A DNA stretch of 36,422 nt from Bacteroidales bacterium (GTDB lineage Bacteria > Bacteroidota > Bacteroidia > Bacteroidales > Muribaculaceae): assembly GCA_004554255.1 (NCBI GenBank), contig SFNC01000007.1:1-36422 (forward strand). The letters run 5' to 3'. Positions within the stretch are counted from its first letter, which is position 1, and each line of letters opens with the position of its first letter. Shown here piece by piece: positions 8,425 to 16,242 of the stretch. The notes beneath the pieces are model-generated. The model saw only the letters and a list, made by a program, of their open reading frames with translations. It was not told where the DNA came from and did not search any database. A program made the position numbers and the translations under genes.

Positions 8425-10413
8425 ATGCAGAAACGCCTGTTGGCAATTATCGCCGCCGTGGTATGTGTGGCTTCTGTCGGACTCGCCAAGATTGTTGACC
8501 CCGTAAAGTGGTCGGCCGAGGTGATTCCCACTGATGCCCATTCGGGAAAAATAGTATGGACAGCCGTCATAGAAGACGGGTATCATATTTATGACAGCGA
8601 GGCAGTCCCCGATGGCCCGGTACCTACGACTATAACCGTAGACGCTCCTGACGGACTGACGTTTACATCGGCACTGACACCCTCTGTGCCGGCACGTAAA
8701 ATTATAGACCCGGCCTTTGCGCTGGAACTGCACGAGTGGACCGGAACCGTACACTTTACCCGCACTTACACGCTTGCAGAGGGAACGCAGGGAGTGAACC
8801 TGCGCTCCACGGTGAAGTACATGTCGTGCTCGGACAAGACTTGTCAGCCGCCGAAAACCGAGACTTTCGACCTCGCCATAGGCTCGCCCGCGCCCGTTGC
8901 GGACAGTGTGGAAACTCCTGCCGAGACCGCAGTGACTCCGGTGCTGAATTCTCCGGCCGTATCACAGGCAACCGCCGACTGGTGGGCGCCGGTAGACATG
9001 GACAACAGCGAGTTTACAGTCCCTGCATCCGGAAATTCGTCATGGCTTACCTTGCTGATTATGGGATTCTTGGGCGGTCTGCTCGCCCTGCTCACTCCCT
9101 GTGTATGGCCCATGATTCCGATGACGCTTTCGTTTTTCCTGAAAAAGACGAAAAAGCGCTCACGTTCGCTGATGGACGCCTCTATATACGGTCTTTCCAT
9201 TATAGTAATCTTTCTGGCTCTCGGCATTGCCATAACAATGATTTTTGGCGCCGGAAAACTCAATGACATCGCTACCAGCGCGGTATTCAATCTCATTTTC
9301 TTTGCCCTGCTGGTGCTGTTTGCAATATCTTTCTTCGGAGGTTTCGACATAAAGCTGCCCTCGAAATGGAGTACTGCCACGGACGGTAAAGCCGAGCGCA
9401 CAGGTGGTCTGCTGAGTATATTCTTCATGGCGTTCACGCTGGTGCTGGTGTCATTCTCCTGCACCGGCCCCATCATCGGCACACTGCTTGTGGAGGCTGC
9501 CTCCAACGGTTCGATTATCGGTCCGGCGATAGGCATGGGCGGTTTCGCCCTTGGCCTCGCCATTCCCTTCACGCTGTTCGCGCTGTTCCCCTCGCTGCTG
9601 AAGGAAATGCCCAAATCCGGCGGATGGATGAATTCGGTGAAGGTGATTCTCGGATTCATTGAGCTGATTCTGTCGCTGAAATTCCTGTCCGTGGCCGACC
9701 TCGCTTACGGATGGCACATCCTGGACCGCGAAGTTTTCGTGGCGATATGGATTGTCCTGTTCGTCCTCCTGGGCATGTATCTGATTGGTAAACTGCGCTT
9801 CAGCCACGACAGCGAGCGCTCGCACACCAGTGTGGGCGGATTTTTCCTCGCCGTGGCATCTTTCAGCTTTGCTGTTTATCTGGTTCCCGGCCTGTGGGGT
9901 GCGCCCCTCAAGAGCATCAGCGCTTTCGCGCCGCCGCTGAGCACCCAGGACTTCAACCTTTATGGCGGTGAGTTCCACGAGTTTGACGACTACGATGCCG
10001 GCATGAAGTACGCCGCGGAGAACGAAAAGCCCGTGCTGCTTGACTTCTCGGGATACGCTTGCGTAAACTGCCGCAAGATGGAGGGTGCTGTTTTCGACAA
10101 TGAGTCGGTACGCTCTCTCATAGAAAAGGACTATGTACTGATTAAGCTTATGGTGGACGAAAAAGCCGACCTGCCCAAGCCTTACACCGTTGAGGAAAAT
10201 GGCAAGCAAGTGAAAATCAGCACCGTAGGCGAGCAATGGAGCTATCTGCAGCGATACAAATTCGGTATAAACAGTCAGCCGTATTATGTACTGCTTGATA
10301 ATGAAGGCACTCCGCTTGCCAAGCCCCGTGTTTACGACGAGAGTGTAGAAGCGTTTGTTGAATGGCTCAAGGACGGCGTCAAGGTATATGCCGAGCGTCA
10401 GGCCGAGTCCTAA
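8425..10413 (+). CDS. dsbD: Thiol:disulfide interchange protein DsbD
   Basis: This 662-residue inner-membrane reductant conduit moves electrons from cytoplasmic thioredoxin to the periplasm. The domains run in order. A signal peptide spans 1-21. The alpha domain (about 24-152) has Cys135 and Cys140. A linker of about 50 residues follows. The eight-helix CcdA-like membrane domain (about 207-500) has its two redox cysteines in LLTPCVWPMIP (Cys226) and FSCTGPIIG (Cys346). The C-terminal thioredoxin-fold gamma domain carries the CVNC active site (Cys546, Cys549) and the cis-Pro segment NSQPYYVL. All six redox cysteines are present, so the protein should be functional. It is co-directional with the DsbD-alpha satellite gene and with mazG 10 bases downstream. 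Confidence 0.95.
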   Translation: MQKRLLAIIAAVVCVASVGLAKIVDPVKWSAEVIPTDAHSGKIVWTAVIEDGYHIYDSEAVPDGPVPTTITVDAPDGLTFTSALTPSVPARKIIDPAFALELHEWTGTVHFTRTYTLAEGTQGVNLRSTVKYMSCSDKTCQPPKTETFDLAIGSPAPVADSVETPAETAVTPVLNSPAVSQATADWWAPVDMDNSEFTVPASGNSSWLTLLIMGFLGGLLALLTPCVWPMIPMTLSFFLKKTKKRSRSLMDASIYGLSIIVIFLALGIAITMIFGAGKLNDIATSAVFNLIFFALLVLFAISFFGGFDIKLPSKWSTATDGKAERTGGLLSIFFMAFTLVLVSFSCTGPIIGTLLVEAASNGSIIGPAIGMGGFALGLAIPFTLFALFPSLLKEMPKSGGWMNSVKVILGFIELILSLKFLSVADLAYGWHILDREVFVAIWIVLFVLLGMYLIGKLRFSHDSERSHTSVGGFFLAVASFSFAVYLVPGLWGAPLKSISAFAPPLSTQDFNLYGGEFHEFDDYDAGMKYAAENEKPVLLDFSGYACVNCRKMEGAVFDNESVRSLIEKDYVLIKLMVDEKADLPKPYTVEENGKQVKISTVGEQWSYLQRYKFGINSQPYYVLLDNEGTPLAKPRVYDESVEAFVEWLKDGVKVYAERQAES

Positions 10414-10423
10414 AAATTAAGTA

Positions 10424-11215
10424 ATGTCACACACACGCGAGGAAAAACTTGCCGCCCTCGGCAGGGTAATGGACACGCTGGATATCCTGCGCGTCAAGTG
10501 CCCGTGGGACGCCAAGCAGACCAACGAAAGCCTGCGCCCCAACACCATAGAGGAAACATACGAGCTTGCACAAGCACTGCTTAAGGACAACAGCGCTGAA
10601 ATCCGCAAGGAACTCGGCGATGTGCTGCTGCATATTCTCTTTTATGCAAAAATCGGCGAGGAAAAGGCCGCATTCGACATTGCCGATGTGGCCGATTCGC
10701 TCAACGACAAACTGATATTCCGCCATCCGCACATCTTCGGTGACGTCAAAGTTAACGGCACCGACGATGTTCTGCGCAACTGGGAAGAGCTGAAACTCAA
10801 GGAAAAAGGCGGCAACACCACCGTGCTTGCCGGCGTTCCTGAGGCCCTTCCGGCGATGATAAAAGCCTATCGCATACAGGAAAAGGCCGCGAATGTGGGC
10901 TTTGACTGGGAGAAGCGCGAGGATGTGTGGGATAAAGTCCGCGAGGAGGCGTCGGAGGTGAACCGCGAAATAGAAAATGCCGACCACGCCCGCCTGGAGG
11001 CCGAATTCGGAGATTTGCTGTTCGCGGTGATAAACGCCGCCCGCCTTTACGATGTGAATCCCGAGAATGCCCTCGAGCACACCAACCGCAAGTTCATACA
11101 CCGCTTCAACCATATAGAGCAGCGCGCCAAGGAGCAGGGCAAGCACCTGCGCGACATGACACTGGCCGAGATGGATGTGTTCTGGAATGAGGCGAAAAAG
11201 GCTGAGAACCAGTAA
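10424..11215 (+). CDS. mazG: Nucleoside triphosphate pyrophosphohydrolase MazG
   Basis: The 263-residue protein is a tandem MazG all-alpha NTP pyrophosphatase that hydrolyses (d)NTPs to NMP and pyrophosphate. The first domain carries the Mg-binding pattern EExxE (Glu43, Glu44, Glu47) followed by KELGDVLL (Glu63, Asp66), after the family-typical CPWDAKQTNESLRPN. The second domain repeats it with REEASEV and EAEFGDLLFAVIN. The length and the C-terminal EMDVFWNEAK fit E. coli MazG. The likely role is housecleaning of noncanonical nucleotides. It follows dsbD by 10 bases and precedes topB by 9, so all three are probably on one transcript. Confidence 0.95.
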   Translation: MSHTREEKLAALGRVMDTLDILRVKCPWDAKQTNESLRPNTIEETYELAQALLKDNSAEIRKELGDVLLHILFYAKIGEEKAAFDIADVADSLNDKLIFRHPHIFGDVKVNGTDDVLRNWEELKLKEKGGNTTVLAGVPEALPAMIKAYRIQEKAANVGFDWEKREDVWDKVREEASEVNREIENADHARLEAEFGDLLFAVINAARLYDVNPENALEHTNRKFIHRFNHIEQRAKEQGKHLRDMTLAEMDVFWNEAKKAENQ

Positions 11216-11224
11216 CTTCCGGCG

Positions 11225-13264
11225 ATGAAAGTCTGCATTACCGAGAAACCGAGTGTCGCCCGCGACATAGCGGCCATCTTGGGAGCTAAGTCACGTCACG
11301 ACGGCTTCTACGAGGGTAACGGCTATTGCGTCACCTGGACTTTCGGACACCTGTGCTGTCTGAAAGAGCCCGGCGACTATACCCCCGCGTGGCGCCGCTG
11401 GGACATGATGACGCTGCCGATGATACCTCCCAAGTTCGGCATAAAGCTAATCACGGACCGTGGAATAGAGGCTCAGTTCAAGGTTATAGAGAGCCTGATA
11501 TCCAAGGCCGACGAGGTGATAAACTGCGGTGATGCCGGCCAGGAGGGCGAGCTGATACAGCGGTGGGTGATGCAGAAGGCTAATGTCGGCTGTCCGGTAA
11601 AGCGCCTGTGGATATCGTCGCTCACGGATGAGTCCATACGCAGTGGATTCCGAGAGCTCAGGCCATCTGAGGATTTCGATAATCTGTATTACGCGGGGCT
11701 GTCCCGCGCCATAGGCGACTGGGTCCTGGGACTGAATGCCACCCGCCTTTATACTATAAAATACGGTAACCGCGGCGAGAGCGTGCTGTCGGTGGGGCGT
11801 GTGCAGACGCCAACACTCGCCCTTATAGTGGAGCGGCATCGCGCGATTACCGAGTTTAAGCCTGAAGACTTCTGGGAACTGAAAACCGTTTACCGCGATG
11901 TGACGTTCAATGCCACGTCGGGGCGTTATAAATCCGAACAGGAAGCAAACGAAGCGCTCGCCGTCGTTAACGGCAAGTCATTTGTAATCACCGATGTCTC
12001 CGAGAAACGCGGCAAGGAATCGCCGCAGCGCCTCTTTGACCTCACCTCCCTGCAGGTGGAGTGCAACAAGCGCTGGGGCTGGACAGCCGACGAGTCGCTG
12101 TCGCTGATACAGTCGCTTTACGAGAAAAAAGTAACCACGTATCCGCGTGTGGATACCACTTACCTCACCGATGACATATACGTAAAGGTGCCGGACATAC
12201 TCAGGCGGATGACCCCTTACGCCAATGTCACCGCGCCCTTGCTGGCGGGCAAGCTCCCCAAGAGCAAAAAAGTCTTTGACAACTCCAAAGTCACAGACCA
12301 CCATGCTATTATCCCCACCGGTGAGTCGCCGTCCGTGCTCACGGGCAACGAGCGTCTGATGTATCACCTTATCGCCATGCGATTTATCGCGGCTTTTTAT
12401 CCCGACTGTGTATTCTCCACTACTACAGTCCTCGGCAAAGCCGGTGATATGGAATTCAAGGCAACCGGAAAGGTGATAATAGAGCCGGGCTGGCGCGCGC
12501 TGAGTACCGAAGCCAAAGAGGATAATAAAACAGCGGACGGCGAGCAGGCCATTCTCCCGGCGTTTGCAAAGGGCGAGAGCGGCCCGCACAAGCCCGGTCT
12601 GGTAAAGAAGACCACTCAGCCACCCAAACCGTACACCGAGGGCACGCTGTTGCGGGCAATGGAGACTGCCGGAAAGACCGTGGACGACGAGGAACTGCGC
12701 GAGGCGATGAAGGAAAACGGCATCGGCCGCCCGTCTACCCGTGCGGCGATTATCGAGACGCTGTTCAAGCGCAAATACATACGCCGCGAGCGCAAGAATA
12801 TCGCAGTAACCGCGGCCGGAATTGCGCTGATAGACACCATCAAGTCGCCGTTGCTGAAAAGCGCCAAGCTCACCGGCCTGTGGGAGAACCGCCTGCGCCG
12901 CATAGAGCGCGGCACATACTCGGCCGCCGAGTTTATAGACCAGCTCAAGGAGATGGTCACCGATATAGTACGCAATGTCCTGAATGACAATTCGGGACAG
13001 CGAATCCAGGTGGAGAATGTGGAGAAAAAGTCCTCCGGCAAATCCACGTCGCGCGACGGCGCCGCTGCGCGTAACCCCCGGATAACCAAACTTGAACAGA
13101 TAGTGTGCCCGCTCTGCGGCGAGGGACATATACTGAAAGGCCGCACCGCTTACGGATGCTCCAGATACGCGCAGGGCTGCACCCTGAAGCTGCCCTTTGC
13201 AGAGTACCCCGACACACTGACTCCGGCGGCGCTTAACCGCCAGCTGGGCAAGAAAAAGAAATAG
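11225..13264 (+). CDS. topB: Type IA DNA topoisomerase (topoisomerase III family)
   Basis: The product has 679 residues. The N-terminal TOPRIM domain shows the Mg/catalytic Glu in TEKPSVARDIA (Glu7) and the acidic motif DAGQEGE (Asp103, Glu107). The domain with VGRVQTPTLALIVERH follows, and the active-site Tyr306 sits in TTYPRVDTTYL. The decatenation region contains YTEGTLLRAMETAG and GIGRPSTRAAIIETL. A single C-terminal zinc ribbon of four Cys (CPLC and CSRYAQGC) ends the protein. The enzyme cuts and passes single strands and resolves recombination or replication intermediates. The second acidic residue of the usual DxDxE is Gly here; I believe this is common in TopB-type enzymes (DPAREGE-like) and do not treat it as a defect. 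The stop codon is one base before the next small gene. Confidence 0.94.
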   Translation: MKVCITEKPSVARDIAAILGAKSRHDGFYEGNGYCVTWTFGHLCCLKEPGDYTPAWRRWDMMTLPMIPPKFGIKLITDRGIEAQFKVIESLISKADEVINCGDAGQEGELIQRWVMQKANVGCPVKRLWISSLTDESIRSGFRELRPSEDFDNLYYAGLSRAIGDWVLGLNATRLYTIKYGNRGESVLSVGRVQTPTLALIVERHRAITEFKPEDFWELKTVYRDVTFNATSGRYKSEQEANEALAVVNGKSFVITDVSEKRGKESPQRLFDLTSLQVECNKRWGWTADESLSLIQSLYEKKVTTYPRVDTTYLTDDIYVKVPDILRRMTPYANVTAPLLAGKLPKSKKVFDNSKVTDHHAIIPTGESPSVLTGNERLMYHLIAMRFIAAFYPDCVFSTTTVLGKAGDMEFKATGKVIIEPGWRALSTEAKEDNKTADGEQAILPAFAKGESGPHKPGLVKKTTQPPKPYTEGTLLRAMETAGKTVDDEELREAMKENGIGRPSTRAAIIETLFKRKYIRRERKNIAVTAAGIALIDTIKSPLLKSAKLTGLWENRLRRIERGTYSAAEFIDQLKEMVTDIVRNVLNDNSGQRIQVENVEKKSSGKSTSRDGAAARNPRITKLEQIVCPLCGEGHILKGRTAYGCSRYAQGCTLKLPFAEYPDTLTPAALNRQLGKKKK

Positions 13265-13265
13265 G

Positions 13266-13424
13266 ATGGACTGGCAGCTCATAGCAGTAATCGCAATCAT
13301 CGCGGCAGCGATAGTCATACCGGTTGTAAGACTGGTGGCACGGCGTCGTCGCGGACAAAGTAGCGGATGCTCGTTCGGATGCACGGACTGCCCCATTTCA
13401 TCATCATGTAAACAGAAAAAATAA
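13266..13424 (+). CDS. FeoB-associated-type Cys-rich single-pass membrane peptide
   Basis: This 52-residue ORF begins one base after the topB stop codon. It has one N-terminal membrane helix (about residues 4-24), a basic stop-transfer patch (ARRRRG) and a Cys-rich tail with CSFGCTDCP and a further Cys at 48. This layout is that of the FeoB-associated Cys-rich membrane proteins, small partners often encoded beside the ferrous iron transporter FeoB. No feoA or feoB is present in the window, so its link to iron is by family resemblance only. Translational coupling to topB is likely. It ends 10 bases before the GH13 gene. Short, but the composition and spacing make it convincing. Confidence 0.75.
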   Translation: MDWQLIAVIAIIAAAIVIPVVRLVARRRRGQSSGCSFGCTDCPISSSCKQKK

Positions 13425-13434
13425 ACCTCAGACC

Positions 13435-15156
13435 ATGCAGACAAGTCAAGAGAGGACAGAACGTCCAGTCATATACCAGCTGTTACCGCGGCTTTATACC
13501 AATTATTGCGAGAATCCGGTTGCAAACGGGCCTATATACCGTAATGGATCGGGCAAACTGAACGATATAACTCCTGCGGTTCTGGACCATATCAAGTCGT
13601 TGGGCACCACCCATGTGTGGTATACCGGTGTTATAGAACATGCGCACGATGCCGATTACACCCGATTCGGGATTGCGCGCAACAACCCGCATGTCATAAA
13701 AGGCAAGGCGGGAAGTCCGTATGCCATAACGGATTATTATGACATAGACCCGGACTTGGCCGAGGATGTGCCCGCGCGTATGCGTGAGTTCGAGAAACTG
13801 GTGGAGCGCACACACCGCGCCGGGATGAAAGTGATTATTGACTTTGTCCCCAACCATGTGGCGCGCGAATACCATTCCGATGCCGCTCCTGCCGGCGTGC
13901 GTGATTTGGGAGCCGATGACAACACAGACATGTTCTTCTGCCCGTCCAATAACTTCTATTATATCCCGCGGCAGAAGTTCGCCCCGCAGGGCGTGAACCT
14001 CGGCGAGGGCGATGACGCCTACATAGAGTTTCCGGCACGGGCCACGGGAAACGACTGTTTCTCGGCGTTCCCCACAGTCAACGACTGGTACGAGACCGTG
14101 AAGCTGAACTATGGCGTGGATCCCGGAAACGGTACGCGGCATTTCGACCCCATTCCGGACACGTGGCATAAGATGCTGGATATCCTGATGTTCTGGGCCT
14201 CCAAGAATATTGACGGCCTGCGCTGCGATATGGTGCACATGGTGCCGGTGGAATTCTGGCACTGGGCCATAGAGAAGGTAAAGGCAAAATATCCGCAGCT
14301 GATTTTCATCGCCGAGATATACGATGTGGCGCTGTACCGTCCATATATCTTCTATGGCGGATTCGATTATCTTTACGACAAAGTTACGCTGTACGACACC
14401 CTTCGCGGCATCCAGTGCGGTAACCTTTCGGCCGCCCAGCTCACCTCCTGCTGGCAGACCGTGGAGGGCATATCGGGACACATGCTCAACTTCCTGGAGA
14501 ATCATGACGAGCAGCGGTACGCGTCCGTGCAGTATGCCGGCGCCGCAGATACCGTATTGCCGTCGCTGGTTGTCAGCTCCACCATAAACACCGGTGCCAT
14601 GATGATTTACATGGGCCAGGAAATCGGCGAGCCCGGCGCGGATGCCGAGGGATTCTCGGGACATGACGGGCGCACTACAATTTTCGATTACTGGAGTCTG
14701 GACACTCTTCGCCGCGATCTGGACCACGGGGCTTGCTCGGGCGACAAACTCACTCACGCCGAGAAGCAGCTGCGCCAGGAATACGCCACCGTCCTGAAAA
14801 TCATAAACGGAGACGCGGCAGCAAGCCACGGCGCGTTCTTCGACCTCATGTACGTCAACTATCATAATCCGCAGTTTAATCCGCATCGGCGCTACGCATA
14901 TATGCGAGCTACAGCCGACGAGACGCTGCTGATAGTGGTAAACTTCGGCGGCAGCGATGCCGAGGACAATGCCGTTATCATTCCGCAGCATGCGTTTGAC
15001 TGCCTTGGCACCCCGCAACGCACATATATGGCCACCGACCTTGTGTCCGGCGTGCGCCGCAAGATAAATCTTGTGGCTGATTCTCCTATCTGTGTGCCTC
15101 TTAAGGCTCACGGAGCCAGCGTGTTGCGATTCTCGCACAGGGGAACAGGCAAATAA
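13435..15156 (+). CDS. Cytoplasmic GH13 alpha-amylase-family glycosidase
   Basis: The product has 573 residues and no signal peptide, so it acts inside the cell. The four GH13 signature regions are present: DFVPNHV (Asp136), GLRCDMVHM with the nucleophile Asp265, FIAEIYD with the acid/base Glu294, and FLENHDEQR with Asp358. The C-terminal domain is a small beta-sandwich (LLIVVNFGG). The N-terminal IYQLLPRLYTNYCENP is of a kind seen in intracellular alpha-glucan enzymes of Bacteroidetes. It may hydrolyse or rearrange maltodextrin or glycogen; exact specificity cannot be read here. It is the last gene of the plus-strand run from topB. prs downstream has its own promoter. Confidence 0.9.
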   Translation: MQTSQERTERPVIYQLLPRLYTNYCENPVANGPIYRNGSGKLNDITPAVLDHIKSLGTTHVWYTGVIEHAHDADYTRFGIARNNPHVIKGKAGSPYAITDYYDIDPDLAEDVPARMREFEKLVERTHRAGMKVIIDFVPNHVAREYHSDAAPAGVRDLGADDNTDMFFCPSNNFYYIPRQKFAPQGVNLGEGDDAYIEFPARATGNDCFSAFPTVNDWYETVKLNYGVDPGNGTRHFDPIPDTWHKMLDILMFWASKNIDGLRCDMVHMVPVEFWHWAIEKVKAKYPQLIFIAEIYDVALYRPYIFYGGFDYLYDKVTLYDTLRGIQCGNLSAAQLTSCWQTVEGISGHMLNFLENHDEQRYASVQYAGAADTVLPSLVVSSTINTGAMMIYMGQEIGEPGADAEGFSGHDGRTTIFDYWSLDTLRRDLDHGACSGDKLTHAEKQLRQEYATVLKIINGDAAASHGAFFDLMYVNYHNPQFNPHRRYAYMRATADETLLIVVNFGGSDAEDNAVIIPQHAFDCLGTPQRTYMATDLVSGVRRKINLVADSPICVPLKAHGASVLRFSHRGTGK

Positions 15157-15193
15157 ATATCCCGTCACTCTTGCATAGTAAGCGAATAACACG

Positions 15194-15201
15194 TATCTTT
15201 G
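15194..15201 (+). promoter_or_regulatory. -7 promoter element for prs
   Basis: TATCTTTG matches TAnnTTTG, 33 bases before the prs start codon. Confidence 0.6.
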
Positions 15202-15234
15202 CACTAAGAAACCCCAATCACTACAAAAGATTGT

Positions 15235-16179
15235 ATGAATACCGCTAACGCCCCCTTTAAAATTTTCAGCGGCACAGCCTCGCGTTACATGGCTGAGGAA
15301 ATCTGCCGCGACCTTGGTGTTGAACTCGGTAAAATCAAAGTAGACCACTTCGCTGACGGCGAGTTTGAAGTTTGCTTCGAGGAAACCATACGTGGTTGCG
15401 AAGTCTATATCGTGCAGTCCACTTTCCCGACCTCGGACAACCTTATGGAGCTCCTGTTGATGATTGATGCCGCCAAGCGTGCCTCTGCCGCCCAGATTAT
15501 CGCTGTAATCCCTTACTTCGGATGGGCTCGCCAGGACCGCAAGGACAAGCCGCGTGTGTCTATTGCCGCGAAACTGGTGGCGGATCTTCTCACAGCCGCC
15601 GGTGCCGACCGCATTATTACCATGGACCTTCATGCAGACCAGATTCAGGGATTCTTCAATATTCCTCTGGACCACCTCCTGGCCTCGAGCGTTTTCCTGC
15701 CGTACATCCAGTCGCTCAAGCTGGAGAATCTGGTGCTCGCATCGCCGGATGCCGGCGGCGCAAAACGCGTAAACAACTATGCCAAGTATCTGGGAGTCCC
15801 CTATGTGCTTTGCCATAAGCTCCGCGCCCGTGCCAATGTGGTGGCGCAGATGACCATTATCGGTGATGTACAGGACAAAAACGTTATTCTTATAGACGAT
15901 ATGGTGGACACTGCCGGTACAATAACCCGTGCCGCCGACCTAATGATGGAAAAGGGTGCGCGCTCGGTACGTGCCATCGCAACCCATGCAATCATGAGCG
16001 ACCCGGCCTCGCAGCGCGTTACCGACAGCGCCCTGCAGGAGATAATCTTCACCAACTCCATCCCTTACCACAAGGATTGCAAGAAGGTGACGGTGCTGTC
16101 CGTAGCCCATCTGTTCGCCGACACTATCCGTCGCGTACACAGCAACGAGTCCATCTCGTCGCAGTATCTGATAAAATAA
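15235..16179 (+). CDS. prs: Ribose-phosphate pyrophosphokinase (PRPP synthetase)
   Basis: This 314-residue cytoplasmic enzyme makes PRPP from ribose 5-phosphate and ATP for purine, pyrimidine, His, Trp and NAD synthesis. Motifs in order are FADGEFEV, RQDRKDKPR (ATP-binding flexible loop), DLHADQIQGFF with the conserved His133, SPDAGGAKR, and the PRPP-binding loop LIDDMVDTAGT at about 219-229. Length matches class I bacterial enzymes. It stands alone with its own promoter and faces the 752-residue minus-strand gene at its 3' end. Confidence 0.97.
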   Translation: MNTANAPFKIFSGTASRYMAEEICRDLGVELGKIKVDHFADGEFEVCFEETIRGCEVYIVQSTFPTSDNLMELLLMIDAAKRASAAQIIAVIPYFGWARQDRKDKPRVSIAAKLVADLLTAAGADRIITMDLHADQIQGFFNIPLDHLLASSVFLPYIQSLKLENLVLASPDAGGAKRVNNYAKYLGVPYVLCHKLRARANVVAQMTIIGDVQDKNVILIDDMVDTAGTITRAADLMMEKGARSVRAIATHAIMSDPASQRVTDSALQEIIFTNSIPYHKDCKKVTVLSVAHLFADTIRRVHSNESISSQYLIK

Positions 16180-16183
16180 AAGT

Positions 16184-16235
16184 CGCATAGACAATATATG
16201 CGGGCCGGTCTCTGTAAATGCGGGGATCGGCCCGT
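16184..16235. terminator. Possible terminator hairpins between convergent genes
   Basis: Two adjacent inverted repeats fill the gap between prs and the convergent orphan gene. One is CGCATA/TATGCG (16184-16189 and 16197-16202). The other is a GC-rich 11-bp stem with two GU pairs (16200-16210 and 16225-16235). They overlap by a few bases, so only one can form at a time. On the minus strand the first is followed by a T-rich stretch, as expected of an intrinsic terminator. On the plus strand no clear T tract follows. Confidence 0.4.
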
Positions 16236-16242
16236 CATCGTC

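Noticed and set aside
11531-11545. TopB acidic motif with Gly at the second Asp position
   Set aside because: I first read it as a damaged active site, but TopB-type enzymes commonly have Ala or Gly there, and Asp103 and Glu107 remain.
11978-13444. 488-codon minus-strand open frame over topB
   Set aside because: It is antisense to intact topB motifs and the small Cys-rich gene, with no recognisable domain or promoter.
13483-15816. Very long open frame on the minus strand (777 codons) across the GH13 and prs genes
   Set aside because: It is antisense to two genes with clear catalytic motifs, spans their intergenic promoter, and its translation is low-complexity His/Val/Gly-rich without domain patterns. 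It arises from codon bias of the plus-strand genes.
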